From Sphingomonas sp. IC-56 (lineage in GTDB: Bacteria; Pseudomonadota; Alphaproteobacteria; Sphingomonadales; Sphingomonadaceae): 64,000 bases of DNA. Both the position numbers and the translations under genes were made by a program. Positions within the stretch are counted from its first letter, which is position 1, and each line of letters starts with the position of its first letter. This document shows, one piece after another, positions 18,184 through 27,263 of the stretch. The notes under the pieces were generated by a model. It made no database searches and was not told the origin of the DNA. It saw only the letters and a program-made list of their open reading frames with translations. Where the stretch lies: assembly GCF_021043375.1 (NCBI RefSeq), contig NZ_JAJNDV010000002.1, positions 1 to 64,000 on the forward strand, written 5' to 3'.

Positions 18184-18600
18184 GTGATTGCGCTGACGAT
18201 CGGCAAGCTGGCGGCGGCCACCGGTACCAAGGTGGAGACGGTGCGCTACTACGAGCGCGCCGGGCTCATCGCTGCGCCAGCCCGGACGGAGGGCAACTAC
18301 CGGTCGTACCGGCCAGAGGATGTTGAACGGCTGCGCTTCATTCGGCGCACGCGCGACCTTGGCTTCTCGCTGGACGAGGTTCGGGCGCTGTTGGCGATGG
18401 CGGAGCAGCGCGACCGCGACTGCGGCACCGTCGATGCGATAGCGACTCAGCATCTGGACGAGATCGACCGCAAGATCGCCGACCTGACCGCGTTGCGCCG
18501 GGAACTGGCCGGCGTGATTGCGAGCTGCGCGGGTGGTACGGTCGCCGAATGCAGGATCCTGGAGGCATTCGCCCCCTCGGCCGATCAGGCCTGCGGCTGA
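18184..18600 (+). CDS. MerR-family heavy-metal-responsive regulator
   Basis: 138 residues from a GTG start. The N-terminal winged helix is typical (TIGKLAAATGTKVETVRYYERAGLI, then NYRSYRPEDVERLRFIRRTRDLGFSLDEVRALL), followed by the dimerisation helix and a C-terminal tail with cysteines (RDCGTV, IASCAGG, AECRILEAF, QACG). The pattern is like CadR/PbrR and similar sensors of divalent or soft metals; the exact metal cannot be told. The perfect operator lies 7 bp upstream of the start and serves the divergent exporter, now a pseudogene. The next gene begins 1 bp after the stop. Confidence 0.88.
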   Translation: MIALTIGKLAAATGTKVETVRYYERAGLIAAPARTEGNYRSYRPEDVERLRFIRRTRDLGFSLDEVRALLAMAEQRDRDCGTVDAIATQHLDEIDRKIADLTALRRELAGVIASCAGGTVAECRILEAFAPSADQACG

Positions 18601-18601
18601 T

Positions 18602-19837
18602 ATGCCCGACAACAAGAACCAGCACTACGTGCCGCGCTGCCACCTAAAGCCGTTCACCCGGAACGGCGAGGGGCTCGCGATCAACCTGCTCAATCACGGA
18701 AGCGGGCGGGTCGTGCTGGGAGCGCCCGTGAAGAACCAGTGCTCGCGGAGCTACTTCTACGGCGAGGATCTCGTGCTGGAAAAGCTGCTTCAGGGCGAAG
18801 AAGGCAAGTACGCGGCCATCGTGCGCGACGTGATCGCAGGCGCGGCGATCGACGAGGCGCAGCGTCGGCTGCTGCGGGACTTCGCCTACCTGCAGGTGAG
18901 CAGGACTGCGGCGGCCATGGAACGGCGTCGGGCCGCGCTTGTCGACATGGACAGGGTCTCGCATCAGGGGTTCGAGGACATCCGCAAGGACGAGGCGGAC
19001 ACATCCCACCGGCGTGTCATGCTGTCCGTCATGAAGACGTGGGCCGAGACGGCCCGGCACATCCATGATCTCGATGTGCTGCTCGTGCGCAACGAGACCG
19101 CGCGCGACTTCTTCACCTCCGACGATCCGGCCGCTCTGACGAACCGTGTGTATCTCCAGCGGATGAAGGACCATAGCTTCGGTCTGATCAGCGTCGGTAC
19201 GCAGGTCGTGATGCCCATTACGCCCCGAGTGGCGATGATGTCCTTCGACCCGAAGGCCTACGCGCCGAAGGGCGCATCCAAGGGCTGGATCGTCGCGGAC
19301 CGAATGGTTGATATTGACGCCATCAACGAGTTCCAGCTGCTAAACTCGGTCGCCAACTTGTACTTCAGCGATCCGGATGACGCTGATCGTCTCCGGCTGG
19401 CCTTCGAGGAAGCGGAACCGCGGCGGCCGGCAGATCGGTTCCGCCACTGGGTTGGCATCCAGATCGAGGACGAGGGCATCTACGAGCGCTACCGGCGCGC
19501 GACGCCCGAAGAGCTGCAGACCAGAGCGACGCGCATAACTTCGCACTCGCCGGTGTATCCCGTGCCCTCGCGCTGGTTCTCCAAGCTGCCGTTTCGGCTT
19601 CCTCTTTCAGGGGCGACGAACGGGTCGGGCGTAGGGTTCGTGCGCTCCGCACATATGAAGTCTGGCGCGGGGTTCAGGATCGAGCCGATTCCGACCAGGC
19701 CGCTGCCCGGTCACGTCGCGGATGGTCCGAACGTCGCCTATCTCCGCAAGGAGGTGGCCCGCGAGCCGGCGCGTCGTTCGATGCGCGTCGCCGACCTGAA
19801 CGCCCTCATCCGGTCCGCAGGGAGACACCTGCGCTGA
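18602..19837 (+). CDS. DUF4238 domain protein
   Basis: 411 residues starting MPDNKNQHYVPRCHLKPFT, the hallmark of DUF4238. The Asn-Gln-His-Tyr-Val-Pro start and a later FFTSDDPAAL/VVMPITPRVAMM region are conserved in that family. Its function is not established; members are frequent in genomic and defence islands. The ATG lies 1 bp after the merR stop, so it could be translated from the regulator's transcript, although its role need not concern metals. The C-terminal 80 residues are basic and may be less conserved. Confidence 0.8.
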   Translation: MPDNKNQHYVPRCHLKPFTRNGEGLAINLLNHGSGRVVLGAPVKNQCSRSYFYGEDLVLEKLLQGEEGKYAAIVRDVIAGAAIDEAQRRLLRDFAYLQVSRTAAAMERRRAALVDMDRVSHQGFEDIRKDEADTSHRRVMLSVMKTWAETARHIHDLDVLLVRNETARDFFTSDDPAALTNRVYLQRMKDHSFGLISVGTQVVMPITPRVAMMSFDPKAYAPKGASKGWIVADRMVDIDAINEFQLLNSVANLYFSDPDDADRLRLAFEEAEPRRPADRFRHWVGIQIEDEGIYERYRRATPEELQTRATRITSHSPVYPVPSRWFSKLPFRLPLSGATNGSGVGFVRSAHMKSGAGFRIEPIPTRPLPGHVADGPNVAYLRKEVAREPARRSMRVADLNALIRSAGRHLR

Positions 19838-20408
19838 CCAGCAGGTCGACGAGCTGCTTGATGTCGACGGCGCCGCATGCGCATCTCCCGCCAACTTGCC
19901 CCCAGCCGACTTCCGTTCGAAAGACCGGTCGACCAGCTACTGTGTGCGGCCGCACGAGCATCGTGAATATCACCAGATCTTCGATCACGCGGATTGATCA
20001 CGCGTACTCCCGATGATCGTGGTACCTTACGATCCATCCTGAAAATGATCGCCATGCGGAAAAGGTCGATCTATATTCCCCGATGCACGGGAAGCGGTTC
20101 CCGAGCCGGGGCGTGGAAACCCTGAACGAGAGTCGGTCGAAAGACCAAAGACGGTCGAAGAGCTTCTTCGGCCGGGTGGCGGACACGTATGTCCAGACCA
20201 CCCGGTTAAAGGTGCCCGCGCCAGCTCGTTCTGGTTTCCAACACCCGGCTCAGGGGGCCGGCGTCCCATTCAACGGGACGCCGCCGACTGAGCTGCGTCC
20301 CTTCCACGAGGGAGGGCGACGATGATTGGGGATCAGAGCAGACCACCGAGAGCCTCGGCCACGCAGGCCACTTGCAGAGGATCGACGCGAAACTTCGGGG
20401 TCTGAGCA
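19838..20408. other. No supported gene
   Basis: About 570 bp. Short open frames exist on both strands (for example a 60-codon minus-strand frame at 19806-19988 and an 80-codon plus-strand frame at 20083-20325), but none has a recognisable product or a good ribosome site. The part around 20095-20215 has several short inverted segments, with no clear RNA family. Confidence 0.5.
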
Positions 20409-20758
20409 TGGTGGTCCAGACCGTACCGTTCGTCCCGATTTTCATCCTCGGCGGATTCTTCCTGATCGCGCCGGGCATGATCGTCACTCTCTTCACCAAC
20501 AGCGATCCACTCGGCTTCGCAGTCGTGATGCTTACCGCAATCGCCGCTCTGGTGCGCCCGACGGCGAGCTGGATACTGTTCACCGTGCTGTGCGCGATGC
20601 GAACGGTGCCGTTTATCGTCGCGGCACTGACGGCAGTCGCGATGCGCATCGGCCTTGCTCAAAATGGCTGGCCTTACCTCATCATGTACCTGGTCATCGG
20701 CGGCGTCGCGCAGCTGCGCATTCGCTCGCTTCGGCGATCCGGCCAAATCGACATCTGA
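20409..20758 (+). CDS. Small integral membrane protein, unknown function
   Basis: 116 residues from ATG 20409; a TTG at 20372 would add 12. Three to four hydrophobic segments are evident: VPIFILGGFFLIAPGMIV, FAVVMLTAIAALV, VPFIVAALTAVAM and YLIMYLVIGGVA. The end is basic (RIRSLRRSG), which suggests a cytoplasmic C-terminus. It stops 10 bp before the next small secreted-protein gene. I do not recognise the family. Confidence 0.5.
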
Positions 20759-20768
20759 AGGAACTGTG

Positions 20769-21431
20769 ATGATCCATTTGATGGCGTTCGCCCTGGCGGC
20801 GGCGCAGGTTCCCGCAGCCGGTCAGACCGGCGTGACCTCGGCAGCGCCACAGACGACGAAGGGCAGCCCTGCGACCTTCGACCTCGCCGGCTTCCGACTT
20901 GGCATGAGCGAGGCCGACGTGGAGCAAGTGATCCGCGAACGACGCCTGACGGTGCGACGCCGCACGCGCGCCACGACCTTCGAGGATCGGGTTCGCGACC
21001 TCGTCAACGTGCGTGGCGGGCGGTTGCCGCTCAAGGGCGGAAGCGTGCTCGACAACGCGGATCTCGACGACGGCAAGGGCGGTAGGATCTCCATACGGAT
21101 GCTGGGATGGCCGGACGGCGCACGCATCCGCAACGTTACCTATCTGCCGCCGGCGGGAACCACCCCTGCCGCCTAGCACTCCATGCTGACGAGCAAGTAT
21201 GGTCCGCCATCGACAGACAGCGGAGGTGTTGAAAGTGACGGTCTGCATTTCCGGTGGTGCGGGAAGGCAAGCTGTCTTGGCGAAAGCGATACGAGCCGGA
21301 TGGCCGCTGACGTGAACATGCGGGGTGGTCAGATCGTCCTGTCGCAGCCGGAGGGTACGGCTCAGAAGCTAGGGATCGCCATAGAGCAGGATGCCGCCAG
21401 GCGGGGCACTCGCGGAAGACCGCTGCTATAG
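20769..21431 (+). pseudogene. Secreted protein of unknown function, split by an in-frame TAG
   Basis: The reading frame starts MIHLMAFALAAAQVPAAGQ, a short signal peptide, and continues with FDLAGFRLGMSEADVEQVI, a repeat-like opening often seen in periplasmic proteins. It meets TAG at 21174-21176 after 135 codons. Without any frame change the same frame continues to 21431 with a coherent sequence (LTSKYGPPSTDSGG, then FRWCGKASC). One base substitution would restore about 220 residues. The 3' end overlaps a convergent pseudogene by 6 bp. Read-through or two separate genes are less likely. Confidence 0.5.
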
Positions 21432-21913
21432 GCGCAGGATGTTCACCGAAAGCTGTGCTCCCCCGGCGAGTCCCGCCAGGCCGTCCTCGAGCCGGCCAAG
21501 GCGGATCAGCCCTGGCGAGTGATGCCCATCGCCATAGAAGATCGCGAGATTTCCCCATGGTGCGTAGAATGCCAGGTCGCCTGCTCGGGGTGTGTTATGG
21601 CACCCGGAGCTCCCTTCCGCGTCAAAGGGCGGGGCAGATCCGCGATCTTCTCGTTGCCTCCATAGTCCTCCAGCGTCAGTTCCAGCGGAAGCTGGGCGAG
21701 AAAGTCGCGCGCTGCAGGACCATCATCGATCCGCGCGATCCATCTTCGGGAGCCGGAAACAATCTGAACGGCTGTCATGGTTGGGGCCTTCTCCGCCGGA
21801 CTGATCACGATCGAATTCTCGTTTCGCTTCGTGTCGCCCGGTTCGGCATTGCTGCATCCAGCCGCGCTCAGCAGCGCGATGGCCAATACATTCGAGGCGA
21901 GACGCGCGGCCAT
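21426..21913 (-). pseudogene. Cyclophilin-like fold lipoprotein, frameshifted
   Basis: The N-terminus is a lipoprotein signal (IALLSAAGCSNAE), so the mature protein should be anchored by Cys at the membrane. The body reads LPLELTLEDYGGNEKIADLPRPL, characteristic of small cyclophilin-like proteins. Near 21590-21602 the frame is lost. The expected family continuation, DLAFYAPWGNLAIFYGDG and then SPGLIRLGRL, is found one frame over and ends at a TAG at 21426-21428. The intact protein would have about 160 residues. Confidence 0.7.
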
Positions 21914-21919
21914 TGTCAG

Positions 21920-22801
21920 CTATCCGCCCCGCACGGGCTGCCGCTTCTTGCCGAATACTGGAAACGCGCTCGCCTCACCGTAATCGGTGCGATCACCCGC
22001 CTTCCGCAGCGCTGCCATGTCTTCGTCGGAAATGACGAAGTCGATCGCCGCATTGTCGCGAATATGTCCGGCAGTCGATGATTTCGGCAGCGGCAGCAAG
22101 TCTAGCTGCAGGCAGTAGCGGATGCAGAGCTGCGCAACCCCGACGCCATATTTGGCGGCCAGCGCAACCAGCTTCTCATCCTTGAGCGCCGCACCATGCG
22201 CGACCGGCGAGTAGGCTTCGACCAGCAGGCCCTTGCTGCGACTGTAGTCGATGAGATCGAACGGCGTGTTGCCGACGTGGGCGAGGATCTGGTTGACCAT
22301 CGGTGCAGTGCTCCCGTGGTCGATCAGATTGTCCAGGTCAGCGGCCTCGAAGTTGGAGACCCCGATCGCGCGGAGCTTGCCGGCTCGATACGCTTCTTCG
22401 AGTGCCCGCCAGGCCTCACGATTGCCCTCGAAAAAATGCTCGCCGTCGCGAAACTCCGCCCAGGGCTGTGGGCTGTGGATCAGCATGAGGTCGATGTGAT
22501 CGACGCCGAGCGACCGCAGTGAGCCGTCGATCCGCTCGCGGGCCTCCGCGAAGTTCTTGCACTCGGCGGCGAGCTTGGTGGTCACGAACAACTCGTCGCG
22601 CGCGACGCCGCTCGCGCGCATGCCCTCGCCGACGCCCCGTTCATTGCCATAGGCCTGAGCGGTGTCGATGTGGCGATAGCCGGTGCCGATGGCGTCCCGC
22701 ACCACCTGGCCGACCGCGTCATCGCCGATCCGCCAGGTGCCGAGGCCGAGCTTCGGAATGGTGACGCCGTTGGCAAGCGTGAATGCCTCGTCCAGTATCA
22801 C
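21920..22801 (-). CDS. Aldo/keto reductase
   Basis: 293 residues. NADPH-dependent reductase of aldehydes or ketones. It has the TIM-barrel signatures LGLGTWRIGDD, GYRHIDTAQAYGNERGVGEG (catalytic Asp and Tyr), LFVTTKL, IDLMLIHSP (His) and AIGVSNF, and a phosphate-binding LPLPKSSTAGHI near the C-terminus. The GTG at 22801 is preferred because GGAGG stands 7 nt upstream and it overlaps the cupin stop (GTGA). It is the last gene of an MFS-hydrolase-cupin-reductase operon, a cassette that looks like handling of reactive carbonyl or quinone compounds. The substrate is not known. Confidence 0.88.
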   Translation of the reverse strand: MILDEAFTLANGVTIPKLGLGTWRIGDDAVGQVVRDAIGTGYRHIDTAQAYGNERGVGEGMRASGVARDELFVTTKLAAECKNFAEARERIDGSLRSLGVDHIDLMLIHSPQPWAEFRDGEHFFEGNREAWRALEEAYRAGKLRAIGVSNFEAADLDNLIDHGSTAPMVNQILAHVGNTPFDLIDYSRSKGLLVEAYSPVAHGAALKDEKLVALAAKYGVGVAQLCIRYCLQLDLLPLPKSSTAGHIRDNAAIDFVISDEDMAALRKAGDRTDYGEASAFPVFGKKRQPVRGG

Positions 22802-23316
22802 GATACTACCTCCGTGGCCTCGCCAAGCGGCGCGAGATATTGTTCTTCGGTTACCTGCTCCATCCAGGTCACCGGCGTGCCGTTCATCGACTCCTGAATG
22901 GCAATGTGCGTCATTCCCTCGTGCGGCGTCGCGCCATGCCAGTGCTTGTGTTCGGCCGGGCACCACAGGATGTCGCCGGCATGGAACTCGAGCTTCGGCC
23001 CACCCTCGACCTGCGTCCAGCCCACGCCCTCGGTGACGATCAGGGTCTGGCCGGCGGGATGCGTGTGCCAGGCAGTGCGCGCGCCCGGCTCGAAGTGGAC
23101 GATGGCGCCGCTGACACGCGACGGGCCTGGCCGCTGGAACTGCCCGGCAATGGTAACCTCGCCGGTGAAATAGTCGGCTGGGCCATCAACGGTTTTCATC
23201 TCTTCCTTGCGGGTGATTTCCATGTCTTCAACTCCAGCTTCTGCGCCGATCCGTGGCGTATCGGTGATTGTGAATTGAACCAGCGCCGCGGTAACGATAC
23301 CGATAAGTGGCTGCAT
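22798..23316 (-). CDS. Cupin domain protein (mandelonitrile-lyase-like family)
   Basis: 172 residues from ATG 23316; ATG 23223, with GGAG 8 nt upstream, would give 141 and is an equal alternative. A single cupin barrel: motif 1 is GARTAWHTHPAGQTLIVTEG and motif 2 is GDILWCPAEHKHWHGA, with the His residues that hold the metal. The opening GPADYFTGEVTI is typical of small cupins annotated as (R)-mandelonitrile lyase-like or carboxymuconolactone-associated. The longer start adds a hydrophobic stretch that could be a signal. It lies between a hydrolase and an aldo/keto reductase in one operon. Confidence 0.82.
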   Translation of the reverse strand: MQPLIGIVTAALVQFTITDTPRIGAEAGVEDMEITRKEEMKTVDGPADYFTGEVTIAGQFQRPGPSRVSGAIVHFEPGARTAWHTHPAGQTLIVTEGVGWTQVEGGPKLEFHAGDILWCPAEHKHWHGATPHEGMTHIAIQESMNGTPVTWMEQVTEEQYLAPLGEATEVVS

Positions 23317-23329
23317 AAGGCTGCATCCT

Positions 23330-24493
23330 TCAGCGCAGCACGAGATGCTGGTTGAAAAAGGATTGCAGCTTGTCGAACGGGATCTTGTCCATGCGATCAT
23401 AGAGATCGACATGGTCGGCCCCGGTAACGATCATCAGCTCCTTGGGGCCCGACGCAACCGCGATCACGTCTTCCGAATAGTAGCGCGAATGGGCGTTCTC
23501 ACCCGCGATGAGCAGGATCGGGCGGGGCGAGATCATCCCGATGTTCGCGTGCATGGGAAAGCTGAAGAACGACATCGGCGTTGTCGCCGTCCACGCGGTG
23601 GTGGAATTGATCGCTCGCGCGTGGAAGCCGCGTGGCGTGCGGTAGTAGTCGAAGAACGCCGCGAGCACGGGGTCGGGGTTCGCGGGCAGGCTTTCGGGGA
23701 GGACGCGGGTTCCCTTGACGATGTTGCCGGCTTTATCGAACGGCACCTCGTGAAGCCCTAATGCGGGCCTGCCTGCCTCGGCGTCGGCCCAGCGCTGCTG
23801 ACTGAGATAGTCGACGACCTTGCGACGCTGCTCAGGCGTATAGCTGTCGTGGTAGCTCCGGCTGATGCTGCGGGACATGTCATACATCGAGGCGGTGGCG
23901 ACCGCCTTGATCCGGGAGTCGCTTGTCGCGGCGGTCAGCGCCATGCCGCTTAAGCCGCAGATGCCGATGACGCCGATGCGCTCACGATCGACGAAGGGCT
24001 GAAGGCCGAGGTAATCTACAGCGGCACTGAAATCCTCGGTGTTGATGTCGGGCGAGGCGACGTTGCGCGGCTGGCCTCCGCTCTCGCCGGTGTAGGACGG
24101 GTCGAACGCGATCACCGCGAAGCCGCGCTCCGCCATCGTCTGGGCATACAGCCCCGACGACTGCTCCTTCACCGCGCCGAACGGGCCGCTGACAGCCAAG
24201 GCTGGCAGCCGGCCGGCGCCTCGAGCCTTCGGCAGATAGAGGTCGCCGGAAAGCGTGATGCCGTAACGGTTCTTGAAGTTCACCTTGCGATGATCGACGC
24301 GGCTGCTTTTCGGAAACACCTTGTCCCAGCCCGCCGCGTGATCGGCGGCAGCGGCCGTAGATGGGAGGGTCATCAGGCTTGTCGCAGCCGCGGCCGCCCC
24401 GCTGATCTGGAGGATGCCGCGGCGGCTTAGCTGCCCACCGATGGTGCTTTTCGGGTCGATGTTCATCTGAATTCTCCGGTTTCGGTCGTTCAT
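23330..24493 (-). CDS. Alpha/beta hydrolase, Tat-exported
   Basis: 387 residues. The N-terminus has a twin-arginine signal (LSRRGILQISGAAAAATSLM), so the protein should be exported folded. The hydrolase fold follows, with AVIAFDPSYTGESGG and the nucleophile elbow IGICGLSGMAL, where Cys may be the nucleophile as in dienelactone hydrolases. The acid is probably in LIAGENAHS and the His in VTGADHVDLYD. The ATG overlaps the MFS stop (ATGA, 24493-24490), so the two are coupled. Confidence 0.85.
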   Translation of the reverse strand: MNDRNRRIQMNIDPKSTIGGQLSRRGILQISGAAAAATSLMTLPSTAAAADHAAGWDKVFPKSSRVDHRKVNFKNRYGITLSGDLYLPKARGAGRLPALAVSGPFGAVKEQSSGLYAQTMAERGFAVIAFDPSYTGESGGQPRNVASPDINTEDFSAAVDYLGLQPFVDRERIGVIGICGLSGMALTAATSDSRIKAVATASMYDMSRSISRSYHDSYTPEQRRKVVDYLSQQRWADAEAGRPALGLHEVPFDKAGNIVKGTRVLPESLPANPDPVLAAFFDYYRTPRGFHARAINSTTAWTATTPMSFFSFPMHANIGMISPRPILLIAGENAHSRYYSEDVIAVASGPKELMIVTGADHVDLYDRMDKIPFDKLQSFFNQHLVLR

Positions 24494-25695
24494 GGAAGTG
24501 CAGGCTTGCGGCTGCCGAGGACCCCCAGCATGGCCGAGCCGCAGAGCAGGACCGCGCTGGCCACGAAGGTTGCGCGATGTCCTGCCGCGTCGAACATCAG
24601 CCCGCCGCCCGCTGCACCCAGCGTGATTGCCAGCTGGATCACGGCGACCATCAATCCGCCGCCCGCTTCGGCATCATCCGGAAGGGTGCGGCTAAGCCAC
24701 GTCCACCAGGCGACCGGAAGCGCAGTGCCAACCAGTCCCCAGCCGGCCAGGAGCGCGGCGGTGGGCAGGGGCATCGTGCCGAGCGCGATCAGACCGAGGG
24801 CGATCATCGCCATCGCGAGCGGCGCGATGATCAGCGTGGCGGACAGGCTCCAGGTTACTGCGCGCCCGATAAGCCAGGTGCCGATAAGGCCCGCACCGCC
24901 CATGCCCAGCAGGACGAGCGAGAGCAGCGAGACGCTGAGGTGCGTCACGCCCTCGAGGAAGGGGCGCAGGTAGGTGAAGAGCGCGAACTGGCCCATGAAA
25001 AGAAGGGCGACCGCAGCCATGCCGATGCGCGCCTTGGGGCGCCGCAGCACCGCGAGCGCGTTGGCGGCACGCGCGCTTCGTGGCGAAGGCATCTGCGGCA
25101 GCGTGCGCCACAGCCACATGGATGTGACCGCAGCTAGCGGGACGACGACGAAGAACGCGCCGCGCCAGCCGATATACTGGCCGAGGAAGCTGCCGAGCGG
25201 GGCTGCGATCGTGGTCGCCAGCGCATTGCCGCCATTCAGCATCGCGAGACCCCGGGGCACCTGGTCCGCAGGCAGCAGACGCATGACGGTCGCGGCCGAC
25301 ATCGACCAGAAGCCGCCGATGACGATGCCGAGCAGTGCGCGGCCCGCCATCAGCACCGCGAAGGTGGGCGCGAATGCAACCGTCGCGCCCGACGCGAGCA
25401 TCAGAACCGTCAATCCAAGGAGAAGCGTCCGGCGATCAAGACCGCGCGTCACCGACGTGATCGTCAGGCTGGTCAGGACCGCGAAGAGGCCGGACACGGA
25501 AATCGCCTGGCCTGCCGCGCCCTCGGTGAGGTGCAGGTCGGACGCAATCGGGCTCAGGATGCTGACCGGCATGAACTCCGACGCGATAAGCGTCGCAACG
25601 CAGAGCGTCAGCGCGACAACCGCACCCCACCCGTCGCTCACGGCGTGCGCCGAAGTTTGCTTTTCTGCGAGTCCCGGCTGCGCGCTGCTCGCCAT
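24490..25695 (-). CDS. MFS transporter (drug/metabolite efflux, AraJ-like)
   Basis: 401 residues with 12 predicted membrane spans. It shows the MFS signature after span 2 (VTRGLDRRTLLLGLTVLML) and motif GRALLGIVIGGFWS in span 4, characteristic of the DHA1 drug-antiporter group. It should export a small molecule with proton exchange. It is the first gene of the four-gene operon and lies 116 bp after an LysR gene of the same orientation, which is the probable regulator. Confidence 0.87.
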   Translation of the reverse strand: MASSAQPGLAEKQTSAHAVSDGWGAVVALTLCVATLIASEFMPVSILSPIASDLHLTEGAAGQAISVSGLFAVLTSLTITSVTRGLDRRTLLLGLTVLMLASGATVAFAPTFAVLMAGRALLGIVIGGFWSMSAATVMRLLPADQVPRGLAMLNGGNALATTIAAPLGSFLGQYIGWRGAFFVVVPLAAVTSMWLWRTLPQMPSPRSARAANALAVLRRPKARIGMAAVALLFMGQFALFTYLRPFLEGVTHLSVSLLSLVLLGMGGAGLIGTWLIGRAVTWSLSATLIIAPLAMAMIALGLIALGTMPLPTAALLAGWGLVGTALPVAWWTWLSRTLPDDAEAGGGLMVAVIQLAITLGAAGGGLMFDAAGHRATFVASAVLLCGSAMLGVLGSRKPALP

Positions 25696-25811
25696 TGCAT
25701 CCCACCTCGATCAATCGTCCCGAACCGCCGGGACAAGACCATTATGGGGGGCGCGATCGCTACCGATTAGCCGTCGTCGTGTTGATGGACCGATGAGCGA
25801 CGCTCAACGAT

Positions 25812-26717
25812 CTATGCGCGCCAGTCGCTTGCGCGGATGTGATCGATCAGCAGGCGGATCGCGGTCGGAAGCTGCCGACGGCCTGGGTAATAGATGTGAA
25901 AGCCCGGACCATATGATGCCCAGTCTTCAAGAACGATCCGAAGCTCGCCCCGCTCGACATAAGGTGAGACCAGAGGTTCAGGCACATAGGCGATGGCCGC
26001 CCCGCGGCGCGCCAGGTCCAGGGCGAGTGCGCTGTTGTCGATCGTGATCGCGCCGGGCACGTCCACTGCTACATCCTCGTCCTCACGCTCGAACTCCCAA
26101 GCGTAGCGGCTGTCATCGCCCAAACGGAAGCGAAGGCAGTTGTGCGACTTCAGGTCGTCCGGATGAAGCGGTGCCCCAAATCGTTCGAAATAGGACGGCG
26201 CACTCGTACCGACCCAGCGCATGTCAGGGGACAGCCGCTGCGCTACCATGTCCTCGGGCACGGTCCCGCCGTAGCGGATGCCCGCATCGGCGCCTGCTTC
26301 CACCACGTCGACCATGTCGTTGCTGACGACCACGTCGATCTCGATGTGCGGATAGCGGGAGATGAAGCTCGGTAACGCCGGTGCGAGCAACATCGTCGCG
26401 GCATGTTCCAGTACGTTGAGACGGATGCGTCCTGCCGGGTCGTCGCGGTAGCGGTTGAGCACATCGACTGCTGAACCGATCGCCTCGAAATGCGACGCGA
26501 TCGCTGCGCGGAGTTCCTCGCCCGCTGCAGTGAGTGTGACGCTGCGGCTGGTGCGATTGAGCAGGCGTACGCCGAGCCGAGCTTCGAGTCCTTTGAGCGA
26601 ATGGCTCAGGGCTGAGGCACTTACCCCGACGTCCAGCCCCGCGCGCCGGAAGCTGCGATGTTGCGCAATCGCAAGGAAATAGCTGAAGTCAGCGAGATCG
26701 GTCCGGTTTAGCTGCAC
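25812..26717 (-). CDS. LysR-family transcriptional regulator
   Basis: 301 residues. The N-terminal helix-turn-helix is canonical (FSYFLAIAQHRSFRRAGLDVGVSASALSHSLKGLEARLGVRLLNR). The effector domain follows, with the usual GRIRLNVLEHAATM opening and a late GAAIAYVPEPLV. It starts at GTG 26717, just beside a dyad at 26720-26760 that may be its own operator. It probably controls itself and the following MFS-hydrolase-cupin-reductase operon. Confidence 0.9.
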   Translation of the reverse strand: MQLNRTDLADFSYFLAIAQHRSFRRAGLDVGVSASALSHSLKGLEARLGVRLLNRTSRSVTLTAAGEELRAAIASHFEAIGSAVDVLNRYRDDPAGRIRLNVLEHAATMLLAPALPSFISRYPHIEIDVVVSNDMVDVVEAGADAGIRYGGTVPEDMVAQRLSPDMRWVGTSAPSYFERFGAPLHPDDLKSHNCLRFRLGDDSRYAWEFEREDEDVAVDVPGAITIDNSALALDLARRGAAIAYVPEPLVSPYVERGELRIVLEDWASYGPGFHIYYPGRRQLPTAIRLLIDHIRASDWRA

Positions 26718-26719
26718 AG

Positions 26720-26760
26720 CAGCACTGTGCCGGACTGCAGCTAGTGCAGCAACAGTGCTG
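26720..26760. promoter_or_regulatory. Dyad upstream of the LysR gene
   Basis: Inverted repeat CAGCACTGT (26720-26728) and ACAGTGCTG (26752-26760), perfect 9-bp arms 23 bp apart, with a smaller CTGCAG/TGCAG pair between. It is placed at the start of the LysR gene, where autoregulatory sites are usual. Confidence 0.5.
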
Positions 26761-26832
26761 AACTACTCTCATCGTTGGCAGCTTCCACCGCTGCTATCGG
26801 ACGGGCGTGGAAGCGTTCGGCGCTTTCCCGGG

Positions 26833-27162
26833 TCACTGGCCGCAGGCGCTGTCCAGTTCGCGCACCAGATTCTTGCTGACGTGCTCGCAGCCGCCGCAGC
26901 ATTCACCGACCAGGAACAGCGCGAGGTCGCGGATCGCTTCGGGAGCGGCGGTGTAGGTGACCACGCGCCCGTTGCGGGTGGCGATCACGGCCCCTGCCCT
27001 CGCCAGGATGGCGAGGTGGGTGGACATTGAATTGGCTGGCGTATCGACGAGCCTGGCCAGCTCGCCGACCGGAAGGCCGCCGGGACGGTGCTTCGCGAGA
27101 ATGGCGAAGACCTCCATCCGGGTTGGCTGAGCGAGCGCGCTCATGAGCTGGATGGCCGACAT
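26833..27162 (-). CDS. ArsR-family transcriptional repressor
   Basis: 109 residues; the ATG at 27162 has GAGGAG 8 nt upstream and is preferred over the GTG three codons earlier. Winged helix typical of ArsR (ALAQPTRMEVFAILAKHRPGGLPVGELARLVDTPANSMSTHLAILARAGAV). The C-terminus carries GECCGGCEHV, a cysteine cluster that could bind a soft metal or metalloid or sense oxidation. No resistance gene lies directly downstream, so its target is not evident. Confidence 0.86.
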   Translation of the reverse strand: MSAIQLMSALAQPTRMEVFAILAKHRPGGLPVGELARLVDTPANSMSTHLAILARAGAVIATRNGRVVTYTAAPEAIRDLALFLVGECCGGCEHVSKNLVRELDSACGQ

Positions 27163-27263
27163 CTTTTCCACTCCTCTAGATTAATGGATATTTACTCGCG
27201 TGCAAGTGCCAGGATCCGAAAGGTTTTCGGCCGTTCACGAGTGGTCAGGCATCAATATATATC

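Noticed and set aside
19806..19988. 60-codon minus-strand frame after the DUF4238 gene
   Set aside because: No ribosome site or family; overlaps the end of the DUF4238 gene.
20083..20325. 80-codon plus-strand frame and possible small RNA
   Set aside because: The product is unrecognisable and no RNA family structure or promoter-terminator pair could be made out.
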